From Myxococcales bacterium (GTDB taxonomy: Bacteria > Myxococcota > Myxococcia > Myxococcales > Myxococcaceae), in the NCBI GenBank assembly GCA_016191815.1, contig JACPVI010000024.1, positions 62,001 to 126,000 of the forward strand: a DNA stretch of 64,000 nucleotides, given 5' to 3'. This document shows positions 40,994-50,599 of the stretch, in pieces; position 1 is the stretch's first letter; every line of letters starts with the position of its first letter. The notes under the pieces are model-generated. The model was not told the DNA's origin. It worked only from the letters and a program-made list of their open reading frames with translations, and ran no database searches. The position numbers were made by a program, and so were the translations under genes.

Positions 40994-41884
40994 TCAATTC
41001 ATTCTGCCGCCGTAGACGAAGGCGAAGACGATCGGCCCGAAGAGCACCATGAACACGGTGGGGAAGATGCAGGCGATGAGCGGGAAGAGCATCTTCACCG
41101 GCGCCTCGTTGGCGAGCTTCTCCGCCCGCTGGGTCCTGTCGATGCGCATCTGGGTGGACTGGATCCGCAGCACCTTGCCCAGGCTGGTGCCCATCTTGTC
41201 CGCCTGGATGAGGGCGTTCACGAAGGTGGTGAGCGCGGGCAGGTCCACCCGGGCGATCATGCTCTTCAGCGCCTCTTCGCGCGTCTTGCCCATCTTGAGC
41301 TGCTTGAGCACGAGCTGCAGCTCCTCGCGCAAGGGGCCCGGCTTGCCCTTCTCGACCACCTTGGCCAGGGCGGCGGTGAAGTCCAGCCCGGCTTCCACCG
41401 AGAGGGTGAGCAGGTCCAGGTTGTAGGGCAGGGCCCGGGAGATCTGCAGGTGGCGCTTCTTCACCTGATCGTTCACCCAGATGAGCGGGTAGAACATGCC
41501 CACCGCGGCGGCGATCAGGGACCAGGCCAGGTTCCAGTCCATGCTGTACGTCACGAACAGCCCGAACAAGAGGCCGACCACGAAACCGACCTCTTGCAAG
41601 GCGAGGATGTCCTCGGGCCGGTAGGCCTTGGGCTCGCCGGCCTTGATCAGCTTGCGGCGCATGCGGGCCTCGTAGCCGGGCCACATGAAGCGCCGGTTCA
41701 TCACCCCCAGCTTCCGCACCACCACCGAGCCGGCGCCCTTCACCCCGCCGGCCGATTCCTCGCGCACCTCCTCGAGGAAGCGCCCCAGCACGCTGTTGTA
41801 GAAGCCCAGGCCCGCGAAGGTGACCGCGCAGACCGTGCACAGGGCCGCCAGGCCGAACAACACCGTGGGGATCATCTCCTGCAT
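40994..41884 (-). CDS. tadC: Tad pilus inner-membrane platform protein TadC
   Basis: 296 residues. A T2SS GspF-type domain occupies the C-terminal half (LPYNLDLLTLSVEAGLDFTA, LKQLKMGKTREEALKSMIAR, LADKMGTSLGKVLRIQSTQM-like segments, RAEKLANEAPVKMLFPLIAC). Membrane segments lie at the N-terminus, middle and C-terminus. TadB and TadC form the membrane platform that the ATPase TadA drives to extrude Flp pilin. The gene follows tadB by ten bases. Confidence 0.88.
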   Translation of the reverse strand: MQEMIPTVLFGLAALCTVCAVTFAGLGFYNSVLGRFLEEVREESAGGVKGAGSVVVRKLGVMNRRFMWPGYEARMRRKLIKAGEPKAYRPEDILALQEVGFVVGLLFGLFVTYSMDWNLAWSLIAAAVGMFYPLIWVNDQVKKRHLQISRALPYNLDLLTLSVEAGLDFTAALAKVVEKGKPGPLREELQLVLKQLKMGKTREEALKSMIARVDLPALTTFVNALIQADKMGTSLGKVLRIQSTQMRIDRTQRAEKLANEAPVKMLFPLIACIFPTVFMVLFGPIVFAFVYGGRMN

Positions 41885-41894
41885 CGCCGTCTCC

Positions 41895-42749
41895 CTAGAT
41901 GTTGATGTTGACGATCCGCCGAATGAGGAACACGCCCATCAGCTCCATCACCACGATCGCGGTCACCAGGACGTAGCCGAACAGGTGGTTGAGCATCGGC
42001 TGCATCAGGTCCGGCCGCATGTAGTTGATCACCATGCCGATCAGCGCCGGCATCGCCGCCACTACCCAGCCCTGCAGCTTGCCCTGTGCGGTGAGGGCGT
42101 CGATCTTCCCCTCCAGGCGGAAGCGCTCGCGGATGGTGGCGGAGATGGTCTCGAACATCTCCGCCATGTTCCCGCCCAGCTGCCGGGCGATGTTGGTGGA
42201 GACCACCACCAGCTCCAGGTCGTCCGAGCCCACCCGCTTGCCCATGTTCACCAGGGCCTCCTCCAGCGGCACCCCGAGCTTCACCTCCTTCACGAAGAGG
42301 CTGAACTCCTGGCAGAGCGGCGGAGTGCCCTCCTTGGAGACGGTCTCGATGGCCTGGGGGAAGGTGAGGCCGGCCTTGAAGGCGTTGGCCATCGCCTGCA
42401 ACGCGTCGACGAGCTGGGTGTTGAACTTCTTGATCCGCCTCCTGCGGTAGTGCTTCACCAGCATCATCGGCAGGAAGAAGCCGAAGATGGTCGCCCCCAC
42501 CGCCACCAGCGGGTTGAGGAGCAACCAGGCCAGGATCCCCAAGAGGCACATGCTGGCGATGTTCAGCACCAGCATCTGCCGGGGATCGATGAACAGGAAC
42601 ATGTCGGAGAGGTCGTTCATCGACTTGACGACGTACCTCTCCTGGTACTGCTCGTAGGCCTTGGAGAAGACGCCGACGATCACCAGGGTGAAGAAGAAGA
42701 TCGACCCGGTGACGAGCAGGAGGACGACGCCTTCGAGCGCGTTCGCCAT
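41895..42749 (-). CDS. tadB: Tad pilus inner-membrane platform protein TadB
   Basis: 284 residues with the GspF-type segment FNTQLVDALQAMANAFKAGL TFPQAIETVSKEGTPPLCQE, followed by VSTNIARQLGGNMAEMFETI. Two N-terminal and two C-terminal membrane helices are seen (GVVLLLVTGSIFFFTLVIVG; MLNHLFGYVLVTAIVVMELM). It lies between cpaB and tadC, the usual order. tadA, cpaC and cpaE are not in this window; either they are elsewhere or upstream genes were displaced. Confidence 0.88.
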   Translation of the reverse strand: MANALEGVVLLLVTGSIFFFTLVIVGVFSKAYEQYQERYVVKSMNDLSDMFLFIDPRQMLVLNIASMCLLGILAWLLLNPLVAVGATIFGFFLPMMLVKHYRRRRIKKFNTQLVDALQAMANAFKAGLTFPQAIETVSKEGTPPLCQEFSLFVKEVKLGVPLEEALVNMGKRVGSDDLELVVVSTNIARQLGGNMAEMFETISATIRERFRLEGKIDALTAQGKLQGWVVAAMPALIGMVINYMRPDLMQPMLNHLFGYVLVTAIVVMELMGVFLIRRIVNINI

Positions 42750-42759
42750 GGCCGCTCCC

Positions 42760-43584
42760 TCAAGGAGTCGCGGCGGGGACGGCGGCGGCCCGCTCCGAGG
42801 CCGATCCGCGGATCACCTGGATGGTGCTGAAGCGCTTCGCCTGGAGCGCCCTGGTGCGCTCGCCGGAGAGCAGGGTGTTGATGGTGGCCCTGCCGCGCTC
42901 CTCGATCACGTCCACGTCGTCCTCGTTTCGCAGGGAGAGCGTGAGCGCGCCCATCTCGGTGGCCAGGACCAGGATCTCCGCCTCCTCGGGGATGACCAGG
43001 AGCGAGACGTTGTTGTACTCGCGCTGGTTCTCGGGGATCAGGTTCACGTTGGTGGTGCCGGTGATCTTCCCGGTGGCGAGCACGATCACGTTCTGGAGCA
43101 ACGTCACCGCCACCGACTCGTTGGTCTGCGGATCCTTGAAAGTGCCGATCACGTCCACGTGGTCGTTGGGCCGCACCCACCCGCCGACCGCGGTGGTCTT
43201 CCCGGCCTCGATGGTGATGGCCCGCGCCTTCTTCTGCACCTTGGTGGAGAGGCGCTCCGCGGCCTTGGTGGTCTCGAACTGGCTCCACAAGAGCGGGTCG
43301 CCCGCCTGCAGCGGCACCAGGACTTTCTGGTTGACGATGTAGGTGGCCGACTCGGGCTTGATCACCGAGGAGGTGACGAACTGATCCGGCACCGGCCGCT
43401 GGGAGATCATGTCGAAGGTCACCACGCTGCCCTCGGCGATGTCCGTCGAGGCCACCACCACCGGCACCAGGTTCCACCCTCGGCGCACCCGCTTCTTCTC
43501 CGCCTGGATGCCCCAGAAGGCGATTCCCCCCGCGAACACACCCAGCGCCAGGGCGACGAGAAGTGGCGTCTTACCCTTGAGCAT
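42760..43584 (-). CDS. cpaB: Flp pilus assembly protein CpaB/RcpC
   Basis: 274 residues. One N-terminal membrane anchor (LLVALALGVFAGGIAFWGIQ) precedes a SAF domain (VPVVVASTDIAEGSVVTFDM, VLVPLQAGDPLLWSQFE). The C-terminal RcpC/CpaB part contains VGGWVRPNDHVDVIGTFKDP and LIPENQREYNNVSLLVIPEE. The protein probably binds peptidoglycan and stabilises the secretin. It is followed by tadB after ten bases. Confidence 0.9.
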   Translation of the reverse strand: MLKGKTPLLVALALGVFAGGIAFWGIQAEKKRVRRGWNLVPVVVASTDIAEGSVVTFDMISQRPVPDQFVTSSVIKPESATYIVNQKVLVPLQAGDPLLWSQFETTKAAERLSTKVQKKARAITIEAGKTTAVGGWVRPNDHVDVIGTFKDPQTNESVAVTLLQNVIVLATGKITGTTNVNLIPENQREYNNVSLLVIPEEAEILVLATEMGALTLSLRNEDDVDVIEERGRATINTLLSGERTRALQAKRFSTIQVIRGSASERAAAVPAATP

Positions 43585-43665
43585 TTCGAACGCCTCCGCA
43601 GCGATCCGCGAGGGGATGGTATCTGCCGCTTCGAAGGGGTGTCAAAGACAGGGCGGTGCCCGCGC

Positions 43666-43890
43666 TCAGGGGAACGGGACGTTGAGCACGTAGTAGAACG
43701 AGTCGTAGTAGGTCTGGTAGGCGTCGAGGAACAGCTCGATCAGGTTCTGCCGTTCCCTCGCGCCGGGGATGATCTTCACCGTGCCTGCGAGGATGAGCGC
43801 GACCGCCAGCACCCAGTTGAGCATCGAGTACTCGAGCATCGCCTGGCCGCGGCGGTAGGCGGTCCGGCGGCTGTGGGAGCGGGTGCGCAT
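43666..43890 (-). CDS. Flp-like pilin (type IVb prepilin)
   Basis: 74 residues. After a basic leader (MRTRSHSRRTAYRRG) comes QAMLEYSMLNWVLAVALILA. The G|QAMLEY pattern, with Glu at +5 followed by Tyr, is that of Flp/TadE prepilins cleaved by TadV-type peptidase. The mature part continues 35 residues past the hydrophobic helix (LIELFLDAYQTYYDSFYYVL), longer and more aromatic than a standard Flp, so it could be a minor pilin. It is the first gene of the tad string, 81 bp upstream of cpaB. Confidence 0.7.
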   Translation of the reverse strand: MRTRSHSRRTAYRRGQAMLEYSMLNWVLAVALILAGTVKIIPGARERQNLIELFLDAYQTYYDSFYYVLNVPFP

Positions 43891-43943
43891 CGACTCTTTT
43901 CTAGCCCGAACCCCGGCCAGAGGGCATCGGTCAAATGGACGGG

Positions 43944-45455
43944 CTAGTGCATCGCCGGTGCAGCCTCCGCCGGCGCTGCCTGGCGGGGGAGCTGCTCGGC
44001 CTCGTCATAGGACGGCCGCTTCGTCTTCTCGGCGGCCTTGGAGCGAGAGCCGCGCCTGCGCTCGGCGACCTGCTTTGCCGCGGCGGAGTTGGGGAACTCC
44101 TTGATCAGCAATTGGCAGTAGCGGTCGGACTGCTCGACCATTCCCGCCTTCTCGTAGGCGTCGCAGAGCTTCCTCAGCGCCTCGGCGCGCTGGTAGCCGG
44201 TAGCCTCGCGGCTCAACACCTGGTGGGCGAGCTGGATCTCCTGCTTTATGTCCCCCGCCGCATCGGCTGCCCGCGCCTGCGAGAGCAAGGACTCCAGGAC
44301 GACGGTCCGCTGCTTCTCCCGGTCCTCGACCGAGTAGTCCTTCTCGCGGGTGGCGACCTCCGATTGCGGCGCCGCTTCCTCCGAGGGTTTGGGCCTTGGC
44401 ATCCCGAGCTCCACCGCGCGCGACGAGGGAGCCGGAGCCGAAGACCACCCCTGGCTCTCGCTCGCCGACGAGGAGCCGTAGGAGCCGCCGACGTGGATGC
44501 CCAGGCTCTGCCGCTGGCTGGACGGAGCGGCAGACTTGGTGGCGAGCTGCGCGCCCGGGGCGGTGCTGCGCGAGTAATCGTCATCGGCCTTTGCGCGGCC
44601 AGAGGCAACCTCTCCGATGTTCCCCAGGGCGGCGGGCTGCGCCGGGGCAGGAGACGCGGCGGCGAGCCTTTCTTCGGCGTCCCGGTTGGCCTTCTTCTCG
44701 TTCGTCAGATCGCCCAGGTCCTTCTTCCTCCTCGGAGCCTCCTTGTCGGCGAGCGCATCGACCCGCTCCGCCTTCGCCATCTCCATGCCCTTGCCAGGCT
44801 TGTTCTGCTCGTACTGACTGGCCTTGCCGGCCAGCTCGCGCAGCTCTTCGGCCTGCTGCTTGCGCTCGGAGCGCTGGGCGAGCTGCGGCGAGCTGGGACC
44901 GGCGAGCTTCGAGGTGGCGACGGTCTCGCGATCGAGCAGCTGCGCCTCCTCGGCGCCGCGGTCCATCGCCGGCTCGGCCTGGGCCTGCCCCTCCCACAAA
45001 GGCGGAGGTGCGGCAGGGGCCTGTGCCAGCGCAGCGGGTGCCGCGGGCGCGGCCGTTGCCTCAGCGCCCTCCACCGTGTAGTCGCCCTTCTGCGGCTTGA
45101 GCGACACTCGCTCCACGACTTGCACCGTGAGGACCACGAGGAGCGAGGCCGCGGTGGCGCCCGCCAGGGGCCACACGAGCCTCCGCCACCAGGTCGGCCT
45201 GGGCGAAGGGCCCACCGAGGCCCTCCGCGCCGCCTGCTCGGCGTAGGCGAGGAGCGAGTCCAGCCCAACTTCCGGGGCGGGCTCCTCCGGCAGGCGCGCC
45301 ATCGTCTGGCGAACTCCCTGGATGGCCGAGAGCGACTGGGCGCACTTGGAGCAGCCCTTGAGGTGGGCCTCGAGAGCGCGGGCCTCGCCCGGCGGCAGCT
45401 CCCCGTAGGCGAACTCGAGGAGCTTGTGCTCGAACTGGTGGACCTGGGGCTTCAT
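43944..45455 (-). CDS. Zinc-finger anti-sigma factor with long periplasmic part
   Basis: 503 residues. The ATG at 45453-45455 overlaps the sigma gene stop (ATGA). Residues 1-45 are an anti-sigma zinc finger (RALEAHLKGCSKCAQSL; H-x3-C-x2-C). One membrane helix lies at about 92-112 (LVWPLAGATAASLLVVLTVQ VV). The large periplasmic part is Ala/Gln/Glu-rich and probably disordered (115-400), then ends with a TPR-like helical region (QRAEALRKLCDAYEKAGMVE QSDRY). Typical ZAS proteins are near 200 residues; the extra part could sense envelope status or act as scaffold. Confidence 0.88.
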   Translation of the reverse strand: MKPQVHQFEHKLLEFAYGELPPGEARALEAHLKGCSKCAQSLSAIQGVRQTMARLPEEPAPEVGLDSLLAYAEQAARRASVGPSPRPTWWRRLVWPLAGATAASLLVVLTVQVVERVSLKPQKGDYTVEGAEATAAPAAPAALAQAPAAPPPLWEGQAQAEPAMDRGAEEAQLLDRETVATSKLAGPSSPQLAQRSERKQQAEELRELAGKASQYEQNKPGKGMEMAKAERVDALADKEAPRRKKDLGDLTNEKKANRDAEERLAAASPAPAQPAALGNIGEVASGRAKADDDYSRSTAPGAQLATKSAAPSSQRQSLGIHVGGSYGSSSASESQGWSSAPAPSSRAVELGMPRPKPSEEAAPQSEVATREKDYSVEDREKQRTVVLESLLSQARAADAAGDIKQEIQLAHQVLSREATGYQRAEALRKLCDAYEKAGMVEQSDRYCQLLIKEFPNSAAAKQVAERRRGSRSKAAEKTKRPSYDEAEQLPRQAAPAEAAPAMH

Positions 45456-46084
45456 CCCGCCACCGTCCTTCCCAGCTCGGCCAAATCCCCGTCCACTCCC
45501 AGCTTCTCGAGCCGCCGCCGCAGGCCCTCCAGCGCGTAGCGCATCCGGCTCTTCACCGTGTTCTCCGGCACCCCGGTCACCTGGGCGATGTCCTTGAATT
45601 GCACTCCGGCGTACTCGCGGAGGATGAACACCTCGCGCTGCTCCTCGGGGAGCGACAAGAGCGCCCGCTCGAGCAGCGGCCTCAGCCGAGCGTTGTGCGC
45701 ACCCCGCTCGGGATCGGCGCCACCCACATCGGGCAACAGCTCTCCGAGCAGGCGGCCGTCGCCCTCGTCGCCGGCGCGGACCGGCGCGTCGAGCGAGTCG
45801 GCCTGCCTGTAGCTCTCTTTGCGCGCGCTGTCCACGCAGAGGTTCCTCGCGATGGTGTACACCCAGGTGGTGAACCGCGCCTTCGGCTCGTATTCGCTCG
45901 CGCTGCGCACCACTTTCAACCAGGTCTCCTGCAACAGGTCCTCGGCCCTTTGCTTCTGCCCGGTGAAGCGGAGGATGAAGTTGAAGACCGGAGTCCGGTG
46001 CCGGCGCACCAGCACCTCGAACGCCCGCGCGTCCCCAGACTTGAAAGCGAGCATCAGCTGCTCGTCCGAGGTCTCCGGTCGCAA
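45452..46084 (-). CDS. ECF RNA polymerase sigma factor
   Basis: 210 residues from TTG 46082-46084; this start puts the ECF region 2 at the usual distance. Region 2: DARAFEVLVRRHRTPVFNFI, AEDLLQETWLKVVRSASEYE, FTTWVYTIARNLCVDSARK. Region 4: LPEEQREVFILREYAGVQFK DIAQVTGVPENTVKSRMRYA. It is expected to be held by the anti-sigma encoded just downstream and to direct its own operon. I could not identify a GGAACT/CGT-type ECF promoter in the 75 bases before it. Confidence 0.93.
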   Translation of the reverse strand: MRPETSDEQLMLAFKSGDARAFEVLVRRHRTPVFNFILRFTGQKQRAEDLLQETWLKVVRSASEYEPKARFTTWVYTIARNLCVDSARKESYRQADSLDAPVRAGDEGDGRLLGELLPDVGGADPERGAHNARLRPLLERALLSLPEEQREVFILREYAGVQFKDIAQVTGVPENTVKSRMRYALEGLRRRLEKLGVDGDLAELGRTVAG

Positions 46085-46158
46085 CTACTGTCCCCCGTCG
46101 CCGGGGCAAGACTTTTCGACGTCTTGCCCGCTGTAAACGGCCCGGCCCGGCGCCTGAT

Positions 46159-46563
46159 CTACCGGGGCGCTCTCCTCCGGTAAGTCAGCAGAATGACAGG
46201 CAATGCCACTGTTGTCACCAGCGCCGCCTGGACGAGGAGCCATGCGTGGAAGGGCCTCTGGAAGTGCACGAACAGCGTTCGGCCCACGGCCATCCCGAGG
46301 AGGGCTCCGGTGAAGGTGCGAAGGCCGTTCGAGCCCCAGCTCGGCCGAAAGCGCCCGACCGCCCAGTCGGCGAGGGCGGGCAAGAGCAGGAGCGCCAGCG
46401 GTCCATCGAGCGGGGACTCGAGCGGCGCGCTCAGGGCGAGTTGCACGGCGATGGCCGCCAGCGCCACCGGGTAGACCCCCAGGCAGCGGGCACACAGCCG
46501 CACGCGGCCGCAGGCATAGGTGCGGCTTGCCTCCTCGGGCGGGTGGTGGCTCAAAAGGAACAT
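46159..46563 (-). CDS. DUF2085 membrane protein
   Basis: 134 residues. The family signature is at the N-terminus: LSHHPPEEASRTYACGRVRL CARCLGVYP (HHxPERT-like, then C-x5-C-x2-C). Three or four membrane helices follow. Function is unknown; the cysteines suggest metal or redox chemistry. It is 13 bp downstream of the ABC ATPase gene, so it is the last gene of the importer operon or has a separate role. Confidence 0.78.
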   Translation of the reverse strand: MFLLSHHPPEEASRTYACGRVRLCARCLGVYPVALAAIAVQLALSAPLESPLDGPLALLLLPALADWAVGRFRPSWGSNGLRTFTGALLGMAVGRTLFVHFQRPFHAWLLVQAALVTTVALPVILLTYRRRAPR

Positions 46564-46576
46564 GCGCCCAGCCAGC

Positions 46577-47581
46577 CTACACCGCCGTCCCGGCGGCCTC
46601 CTTCGGCGCGCCGGAGGGCTCCTCGAGGAAGCAGGCCACCCGATGGGGCCCCGCGAGCTCGAAGAGCGGGGGGCGCTCCAGGCGGCACCTCTGGGTCGCC
46701 CGTCCGCAGCGCGGGTGGAACGCGCAGCCCAAGGGAGGGTGGAGCGGCGAGGGCACCTCGCCCGAGAGGATGATGCGGTCCTTGCGCCGCGACGGATCGG
46801 GCGCGGGAACCGCGGACAGGAGCGCCTGGGTGTACGGGTGGCGCGGGCTGGCGTGCAGCTGTGAGGCGGGTGCCCACTCCACGATACGGCCCAGGTACAT
46901 CACCGCTACCTCCGAGCAGAGGTGCTCGACCATCCGGAGGTCGTGCGCGATGAAGAGGTAGGTGAGCCCGAGGCCCCGCTGCAGCTCGGCGAGCAGGTTG
47001 GCGATCTGCGCCTGGATCGACACGTCCAGCGCGCTGATCGGCTCGTCCGCCACCACGAACTCCGGCCGGACCGCGAGCGAGCGCGCGATGCCGATGCGCT
47101 GCCGCTGGCCGCCGGAGAACTCGTGCGGGTAGCGCCGGACCGCTTCGCGCGGGAGGCCCATCAGCTCCAAAAGCTCGGCCACCCGCCTGGCCCGCTCCTC
47201 GCCACGGGCCAGCCGGTGGATGGCGAGCGGCTCCCCCACGATGTCCCCCACCGTCATCCGCGGATTCAAGGAGCCGTATGGATCCTGGAAGACGAGCTGC
47301 ATCCGCCGGCGCAGGGGCCTCAGCTCGCGCGGCGACAGGCCGACCAGCTCCTGCCCGTCGAAGCGGATGGAGCCCGAGTCCGGTTGGTGCAGCCGGAGCA
47401 AGGTGCGGCCGAGAGTGGACTTGCCACACCCGCTCTCCCCGACCAGGCCCAACGCTTCACCGCGGCGGATGCTCAGCGAGACGCCATCGACGGCGCGCAC
47501 CCGCCCCACCGCGCGCCCGAACACCCCTCGCCTCACCGGGTAGCTGGCGGACACCTCGCGCGCCTCGACCAGCGCGCTCAT
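46577..47581 (-). CDS. Oligopeptide/dipeptide ABC transporter ATPase (OppF-like)
   Basis: 334 residues. Walker [20 protein letters not shown] loop [19 protein letters not shown], signature [20 protein letters not shown], Walker [12 protein letters not shown]. The C-terminal oligo_HPY extension carries the Cys cluster ([15 protein letters not shown]) that binds Fe-S in some members. It overlaps OppD by four bases (ATGA). It powers peptide uptake with OppD. Confidence 0.93.
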   Translation of the reverse strand: MSALVEAREVSASYPVRRGVFGRAVGRVRAVDGVSLSIRRGEALGLVGESGCGKSTLGRTLLRLHQPDSGSIRFDGQELVGLSPRELRPLRRRMQLVFQDPYGSLNPRMTVGDIVGEPLAIHRLARGEERARRVAELLELMGLPREAVRRYPHEFSGGQRQRIGIARSLAVRPEFVVADEPISALDVSIQAQIANLLAELQRGLGLTYLFIAHDLRMVEHLCSEVAVMYLGRIVEWAPASQLHASPRHPYTQALLSAVPAPDPSRRKDRIILSGEVPSPLHPPLGCAFHPRCGRATQRCRLERPPLFELAGPHRVACFLEEPSGAPKEAAGTAV

Positions 47582-48582
47582 CGCCCCGCTCCTTCGGCCG
47601 CGCGCTCAAAGATGGTCACCGGTCGATGGCAGGCCGCCCATTGACCTTGGCGCTTCTCCTCGAGCAGCGGCGCCGTTCGGGCGCATTCTTCCGCCGCCCG
47701 ATCACAGCGGTCGCGAAAGCGGCAACCACGTCGCAGCTCCCAAGGAGCCGGCACCGTCCCGGGGATCGCCACAAGGCGCGCGCCCCGCTTCGCCGCCGAA
47801 GGCAACGACGACAAGAGGCCCGCGGTGTAGGGGTGAGCCGGGTGCGCGAAGAGCGCCTGCACCGGCGCGCGCTCCACCACCCGGCCCGCGTACATCACCG
47901 CCACCTCGTCGCAGGTCTCCGCCACCACTCCCAGATCGTGGGTGATGAGCACCATCGCCATCCGCCGTTCGGCCTGTTCCCTCCGGAGCAGCTCGAGGAT
48001 CTGCGCCTGGACCGTGACGTCGAGCGCGGTGGTCGGCTCGTCGGCGATGAGCAGCGAGGGTCCGCAGGCCAGCGCCATGGCGATCATCACCCGCTGCCGC
48101 ATCCCTCCCGAAAGCTCGTGCGGGTAGGAGCGCGCCCGCTGCCCCGGGTCGGGAATGCCCACCCGCCCGAGCATCTGTTCGGCAGTCCTGGCGGCGGCGG
48201 CCCGGCGAAGGCGCTGGTGCAGTCTCAGCGCCTCGGCCACCTGCTCTCCCGCGCAGAGCACCGGGTTCAAAGAGCTCATCGGCTCCTGGAAGACCATCGA
48301 GATCTCCCTCCCGCGCACCTGCCGCATCTCCCGCTCCGTCAGACGGAGGAGATCCCTCCCGCGGAAGAGCGCCGAGCCGGCGACCACTCTCCCGGGAGGG
48401 TCCGCCAAAAGGCGCATCACCGAGAGGGCCGCCACCGTCTTTCCGCAGCCCGACTCCCCCACCAGGCCCAGGGTGGCGCCTTCGTGGACCGAAAATGAGA
48501 CGCCGTCCACCGCGAGGAAGTCGCCCTCGTCGGAGGAGAACCGGGTGCAGAGCTCCCGGACCTCCAACAATGGCGGGCTCAT
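47578..48582 (-). CDS. Oligopeptide/dipeptide ABC transporter ATPase (OppD-like)
   Basis: 334 residues from ATG 48580-48582, overlapping the upstream MshEN gene by four bases; the frame is open further but only antisense-like sequence lies there. Walker [20 protein letters not shown] loop [12 protein letters not shown], signature [20 protein letters not shown], Walker [12 protein letters not shown], and C-terminal [19 protein letters not shown] overlaps on both sides couple it tightly to its neighbours. Confidence 0.93.
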   Translation of the reverse strand: MSPPLLEVRELCTRFSSDEGDFLAVDGVSFSVHEGATLGLVGESGCGKTVAALSVMRLLADPPGRVVAGSALFRGRDLLRLTEREMRQVRGREISMVFQEPMSSLNPVLCAGEQVAEALRLHQRLRRAAAARTAEQMLGRVGIPDPGQRARSYPHELSGGMRQRVMIAMALACGPSLLIADEPTTALDVTVQAQILELLRREQAERRMAMVLITHDLGVVAETCDEVAVMYAGRVVERAPVQALFAHPAHPYTAGLLSSLPSAAKRGARLVAIPGTVPAPWELRRGCRFRDRCDRAAEECARTAPLLEEKRQGQWAACHRPVTIFERAAEGAGR

Positions 48583-49799
48583 TTCCGCGCCAGCTCGTCC
48601 AGGAACTCGAGCTCCTGGATCACGCCCTTCTTGATCAACAGGCGGATCAGCGACGCCACCATCTGCGGCGGACGCACCTTCTCCGACTCGAGCCCGGCGG
48701 GCTCGCCCCTGGCCAATCGTTCGATGCCCTCCAGCACCATGCGCTCCAGCTCCGACAGCTCGTGAGGGGGTTCCTTCGAGGTTGGCTCCTGCTTCGCGGG
48801 AGCGGTGGCGGGCCCAGGCTCCTGCTTCACCGGAGCTGGGCCTTTCGCAGGCGCGGCCGGCGCAGGCGCGGCCGGCGGAGGAGGCGAGGCGGCCCGGGCT
48901 CCGAGCTGCGCCTCGATGGCGTCGGCGGCGGCGAGGATCGCCCGGGCGGTCGGGCGGCGTATTTCGGCGGGGGCTGGTCGGCCCGCGGGCGGACTCCCTT
49001 CCTCGAGGTCGATCTCCACTCCGCCGGCGGGAGGCTCGCGGGGCCCTGCCGGCGCCTTCACGTCCCACGGGCGCACCAGCGCTGGTGGCGGAGTGCTCGG
49101 AGGCCATGGGGTGGTGAGCGGAGACGCCGCTGGAGGCCACGGCGTGGCCAGGAGCCGGTTCAGCCGGACCTGCGGCATCGGGGTGGTCTGAGTGATGGTC
49201 GGCAGCCGACCCGGGGCGGGGACCGAGGGCTGGGTCGGGCCGATTTCCCACTCCTGGGGCAGCTCCGGATCAGCAGCCTTGTCCTTTGGCGCCGCATCCG
49301 GGACTTCCCGCGAGGGGACCGGCGAAGGGGTGTCGTCGTCTTCCACCGGCTCGAGCACGTCCAAAGGCTCGCCCGCCATCGCCGCGAGCGCTCCGTCCAC
49401 GTCGTCTTCCGCGGCGACGTGGAGCCGGACCGGCCGGCTGAGCTGGAAGCGCAGCTCGTCGATCGGCTCTTCCTTGGTGGGGTCCGCCACTGCCACATGG
49501 AGGATCTCCGAGCTGCCCTCTTTCTCCACCCGGAAGACCACCATCCGGTGCTCGAGCTGGAACGACGCCGGAACCAGCCCCGAGACGCCCGGCATCGCCT
49601 CGGGCAGCTCGACGAAGGGAAGCTCGTACTGGGTGGCCAGCGCCTTGGCGACGGCGGTGGGCGTCACCTTTCCGGCGGCCCTCAGGATCTCGCCGAGCCG
49701 CTTCTTGCCGCCGGCGCGCTGCTTTGCGAGCGCCGCCTCCACCTCGCCGGATGTGGAGGCGCCCGCCTCGACCAACAGCTCGCCGATTCTCTTTCGCAT
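48579..49799 (-). CDS. MshEN-domain protein (larger), inserted in the importer operon
   Basis: 406 residues. Residues 1-130 form an MshEN (GspE N-terminal) domain: [60 protein letters not shown] and [20 protein letters not shown]. The middle 200 residues are proline/alanine-rich and probably disordered. The C-terminal 55 residues ([33 protein letters not shown]) form a conserved helix pair that recurs at the end of the neighbouring protein. MshEN domains bind c-di-GMP or couple to ATPases of type IV pilus systems. There is no ATPase domain. Why it sits between permeases and ATPases is unclear. Confidence 0.75.
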   Translation of the reverse strand: MRKRIGELLVEAGASTSGEVEAALAKQRAGGKKRLGEILRAAGKVTPTAVAKALATQYELPFVELPEAMPGVSGLVPASFQLEHRMVVFRVEKEGSSEILHVAVADPTKEEPIDELRFQLSRPVRLHVAAEDDVDGALAAMAGEPLDVLEPVEDDDTPSPVPSREVPDAAPKDKAADPELPQEWEIGPTQPSVPAPGRLPTITQTTPMPQVRLNRLLATPWPPAASPLTTPWPPSTPPPALVRPWDVKAPAGPREPPAGGVEIDLEEGSPPAGRPAPAEIRRPTARAILAAADAIEAQLGARAASPPPPAAPAPAAPAKGPAPVKQEPGPATAPAKQEPTSKEPPHELSELERMVLEGIERLARGEPAGLESEKVRPPQMVASLIRLLIKKGVIQELEFLDELARK

Positions 49800-49814
49800 G
49801 CAGTCCCGGACAGC

Positions 49815-50537
49815 CTACCGCCGCACCTTGGCGAGGTACTCGTCGCGCGTGAAGACACCCTTCTCGATGAGGAGCTCGACCATCGCCTTGAGGAGGGCGA
49901 CCTCCTTGCGCTGCACCTCTTCGACGCTGCGCAACAGCTCGGCCGGGTCCGAAGGGTTCGCGGGGGGAGGAGGCCGGGCCGCCGGCACGTCGGAGAGCGA
50001 CACCGGCCTCGGAGGCGGCTTCTCGGGCAAGCCCCGCACCATCGTCTTGCCCTGGGCGTCCACCATCTTGAAGGAGCCCTCGTAGTCGGTGACCTCGGTC
50101 TCTCCTTCGTAGAAGCGGGCGATGGCGCGGGCGATGGAGGTGCGGCCGGCGACCAAGGGCACGATCCGGCAGCGGCTCACCGCGCGGAGCGTGTCCAAGG
50201 CGCGGACGTCCTGCGGCTCGGCCATCGCCACCAGCAGGGTCTTTCCCTCGTCGCGAAGCTGCAGGGGGACCGCGGGGATGTCGCGGGCCCTCTCCACCGG
50301 GAGCTTGGCCTTCACGTGGGGCGGAATGGCCTCGATCTGATCCAGGCTGGCGGGGGGAATGTTGAGCTGCTTGGCCAGCGCCTTCACCAGCAAGTCCTCG
50401 GTGATGAGGCTCATCCGCACGAGGATCTCCCCGAGCTTGCCGCCCCACTTCTTCTGCTCGGCGAGCGCAGACTTAAGCTGGCTCTCGGTCAGGACGTTCG
50501 CTTTGACGAGCAGCTCGCCCAGCTTGATGGTCGCCAT
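49815..50537 (-). CDS. MshEN-domain protein (smaller)
   Basis: 240 residues. MshEN core at 1-150: IKLGELLVKANVLTESQLKS, GGKLGEILVRMSLITEDLLV, ALAKQLNIPPASLDQIEAIP, LLVAMAEPQDVRALDTLRAV. A 60-residue P-rich linker and the C-terminal VALLKAMVELLIEKGVFTRD EYLAKVRR follow, the same helix pair as in the larger protein. I infer duplication of an ancestral gene. The 62 bases upstream separate it from OppC. Confidence 0.75.
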   Translation of the reverse strand: MATIKLGELLVKANVLTESQLKSALAEQKKWGGKLGEILVRMSLITEDLLVKALAKQLNIPPASLDQIEAIPPHVKAKLPVERARDIPAVPLQLRDEGKTLLVAMAEPQDVRALDTLRAVSRCRIVPLVAGRTSIARAIARFYEGETEVTDYEGSFKMVDAQGKTMVRGLPEKPPPRPVSLSDVPAARPPPPANPSDPAELLRSVEEVQRKEVALLKAMVELLIEKGVFTRDEYLAKVRR

Positions 50538-50599
50538 GGCGTCGCGGGGGATTCTACTGTGCCTTTCGCCACAGTGGCATTTCCCCGCCGGCCGCCCGG

